This document shows, piece after piece, positions 63,285-64,000 of a stretch of 64,000 nt of DNA; the first letter of the stretch is position 1, and the number at the start of each line of letters is the position of its first letter. The DNA is taken from contig JAQGDQ010000127.1 in NCBI GenBank assembly GCA_030141605.1, forward strand, positions 250,001 through 314,000, in the 5' to 3' direction. The translations under genes were made by a program, and so were the position numbers. The DNA is from Tubiluchus corallicola (taxonomy: Eukaryota; Priapulida; Priapulimorpha; Priapulimorphida; Tubiluchidae). The notes under the pieces are model-generated. The model was not told the DNA's origin, did no database searches, and saw only the letters and a list, made by a program, of their open reading frames with translations.

Positions 63285-64000
63285 GAAATGCACTAACAAT
63301 AAAACAAGCAATAACATGTTTTAGCTAAGTAGTTACATTGTTATTAACTGAGAGAGCATTTCAATCTCACATCTGACCAGCATTCGTTGTCTACAACTGT
63401 GTCTGTATTATGCCTAAAGTGTAATTCTTAGTCTCTAGGTTCACCAGTAGTGTTTGCTTCTATGCTCAGTTAAAAAAATTCAAATGTTATTACAACATTG
63501 AAAGTAGCCTTGACATTGAACGAGAAAAATTCAAAATATATCGTGAACAGCTTTTTTGACAGCAGACTTTTTTAAACTGACTAATAAGGTATTCAGTTGC
63601 CCACCTCCTAGTGTGTCCACTAATTGAATGGGTGTTCAATCAAAGTGGTTTATTAGTAATAACACACTGGTTTGTTAGACATTTGATATCGTATTTCTTA
63701 AATGTAATAAGTAACTTGAATAACTTCTTATAGATGGTAATTAGCACTACTGATTGTAATGTCACTTTTATAATGAGTCTTACATAGCAAAATTTAAAAC
63801 ATCGATATTACTCAATAAATTTAGTGCAGTAATAAGCAAAATAACACCAAGTTAACAAGAATGGTTTATTACTATTAAATATGAACTTGAGAATCGATAA
63901 AAACTGGGATTACTTTGATTTAAAGCTTGATTTCAAGTTGAACAAACCACGTGAATAAGATTTAGGACTTGACTCAGGCATAGACGTACTGACTCAGACT

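Larger units (their letters stand above)
61435..64000 (-). other. TYW5 intron sequence (no exon found)
   Basis: Presumed to be one intron of TYW5, since its earlier exons must lie further right. It contains TA-rich microsatellites (62055-62175) and a cluster of GACTC motifs near 63199-63284 that reappears at the window end. No other coding signal was seen. Confidence 0.5.

Overview
The window is nuclear DNA from an animal. It is AT-rich, intron-rich and full of transposon debris, and every conserved protein found belongs to a pathway standard in metazoans. Splice sites are ordinary GT-AG, and coding exons are mostly 60-230 bases separated by introns of up to 10.6 kb. Nothing allows a precise taxon; an invertebrate is the best guess. 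No operons, CRISPR arrays, rRNA genes or intact tRNA genes were seen.

Six protein-coding genes were assembled by joining exons through their splice phases and comparing the products with known families. From left to right they are: NCAPD3, condensin II subunit D3 (minus strand, 5' part only, about 312-9250); an SLC52-type riboflavin transporter (minus, one coding exon, 10705-12093); PPP1R2, protein phosphatase 1 inhibitor 2 (plus, five exons, 17787-30525); TYSND1, the peroxisomal processing protease ending in SKL (minus, ten exons, 35223-42429); a VPS26B-like retromer subunit (plus, seven exons seen, 50414-56532, start exon not found); and TYW5, the JmjC hydroxylase of tRNA wybutosine (minus, last two exons, 60447-61434, the rest lies to the right). 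They are unrelated housekeeping genes. PPP1R2/TYSND1 and VPS26/TYW5 are convergent pairs; the riboflavin transporter/PPP1R2 and TYSND1/VPS26 are divergent pairs.

The rest is introns and intergenic DNA. It holds at least five broken LINE reverse transcriptase relics (5.7-8.7, 14.8-15.1, 16.1-16.5, 44.3-45.2 and 46.3-47.3 kb), a 943-bp hAT-like element with a perfect 8-bp target-site duplication (18040-18982), pogo/Tigger-like short elements, two tRNA-derived SINE-like units, a roughly 600-bp interspersed repeat present twice, and several short tandem repeats. Candidate regulatory signals include an E2F-type site beside the NCAPD3 start codon, a perfect NRF1-like palindrome upstream of PPP1R2, and an overlapping upstream ORF at the PPP1R2 start.

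No unknown multi-gene system was found. The most unusual structures are an array of related short palindromes inside a VPS26 intron and a cluster of GACTC motifs at the right edge.
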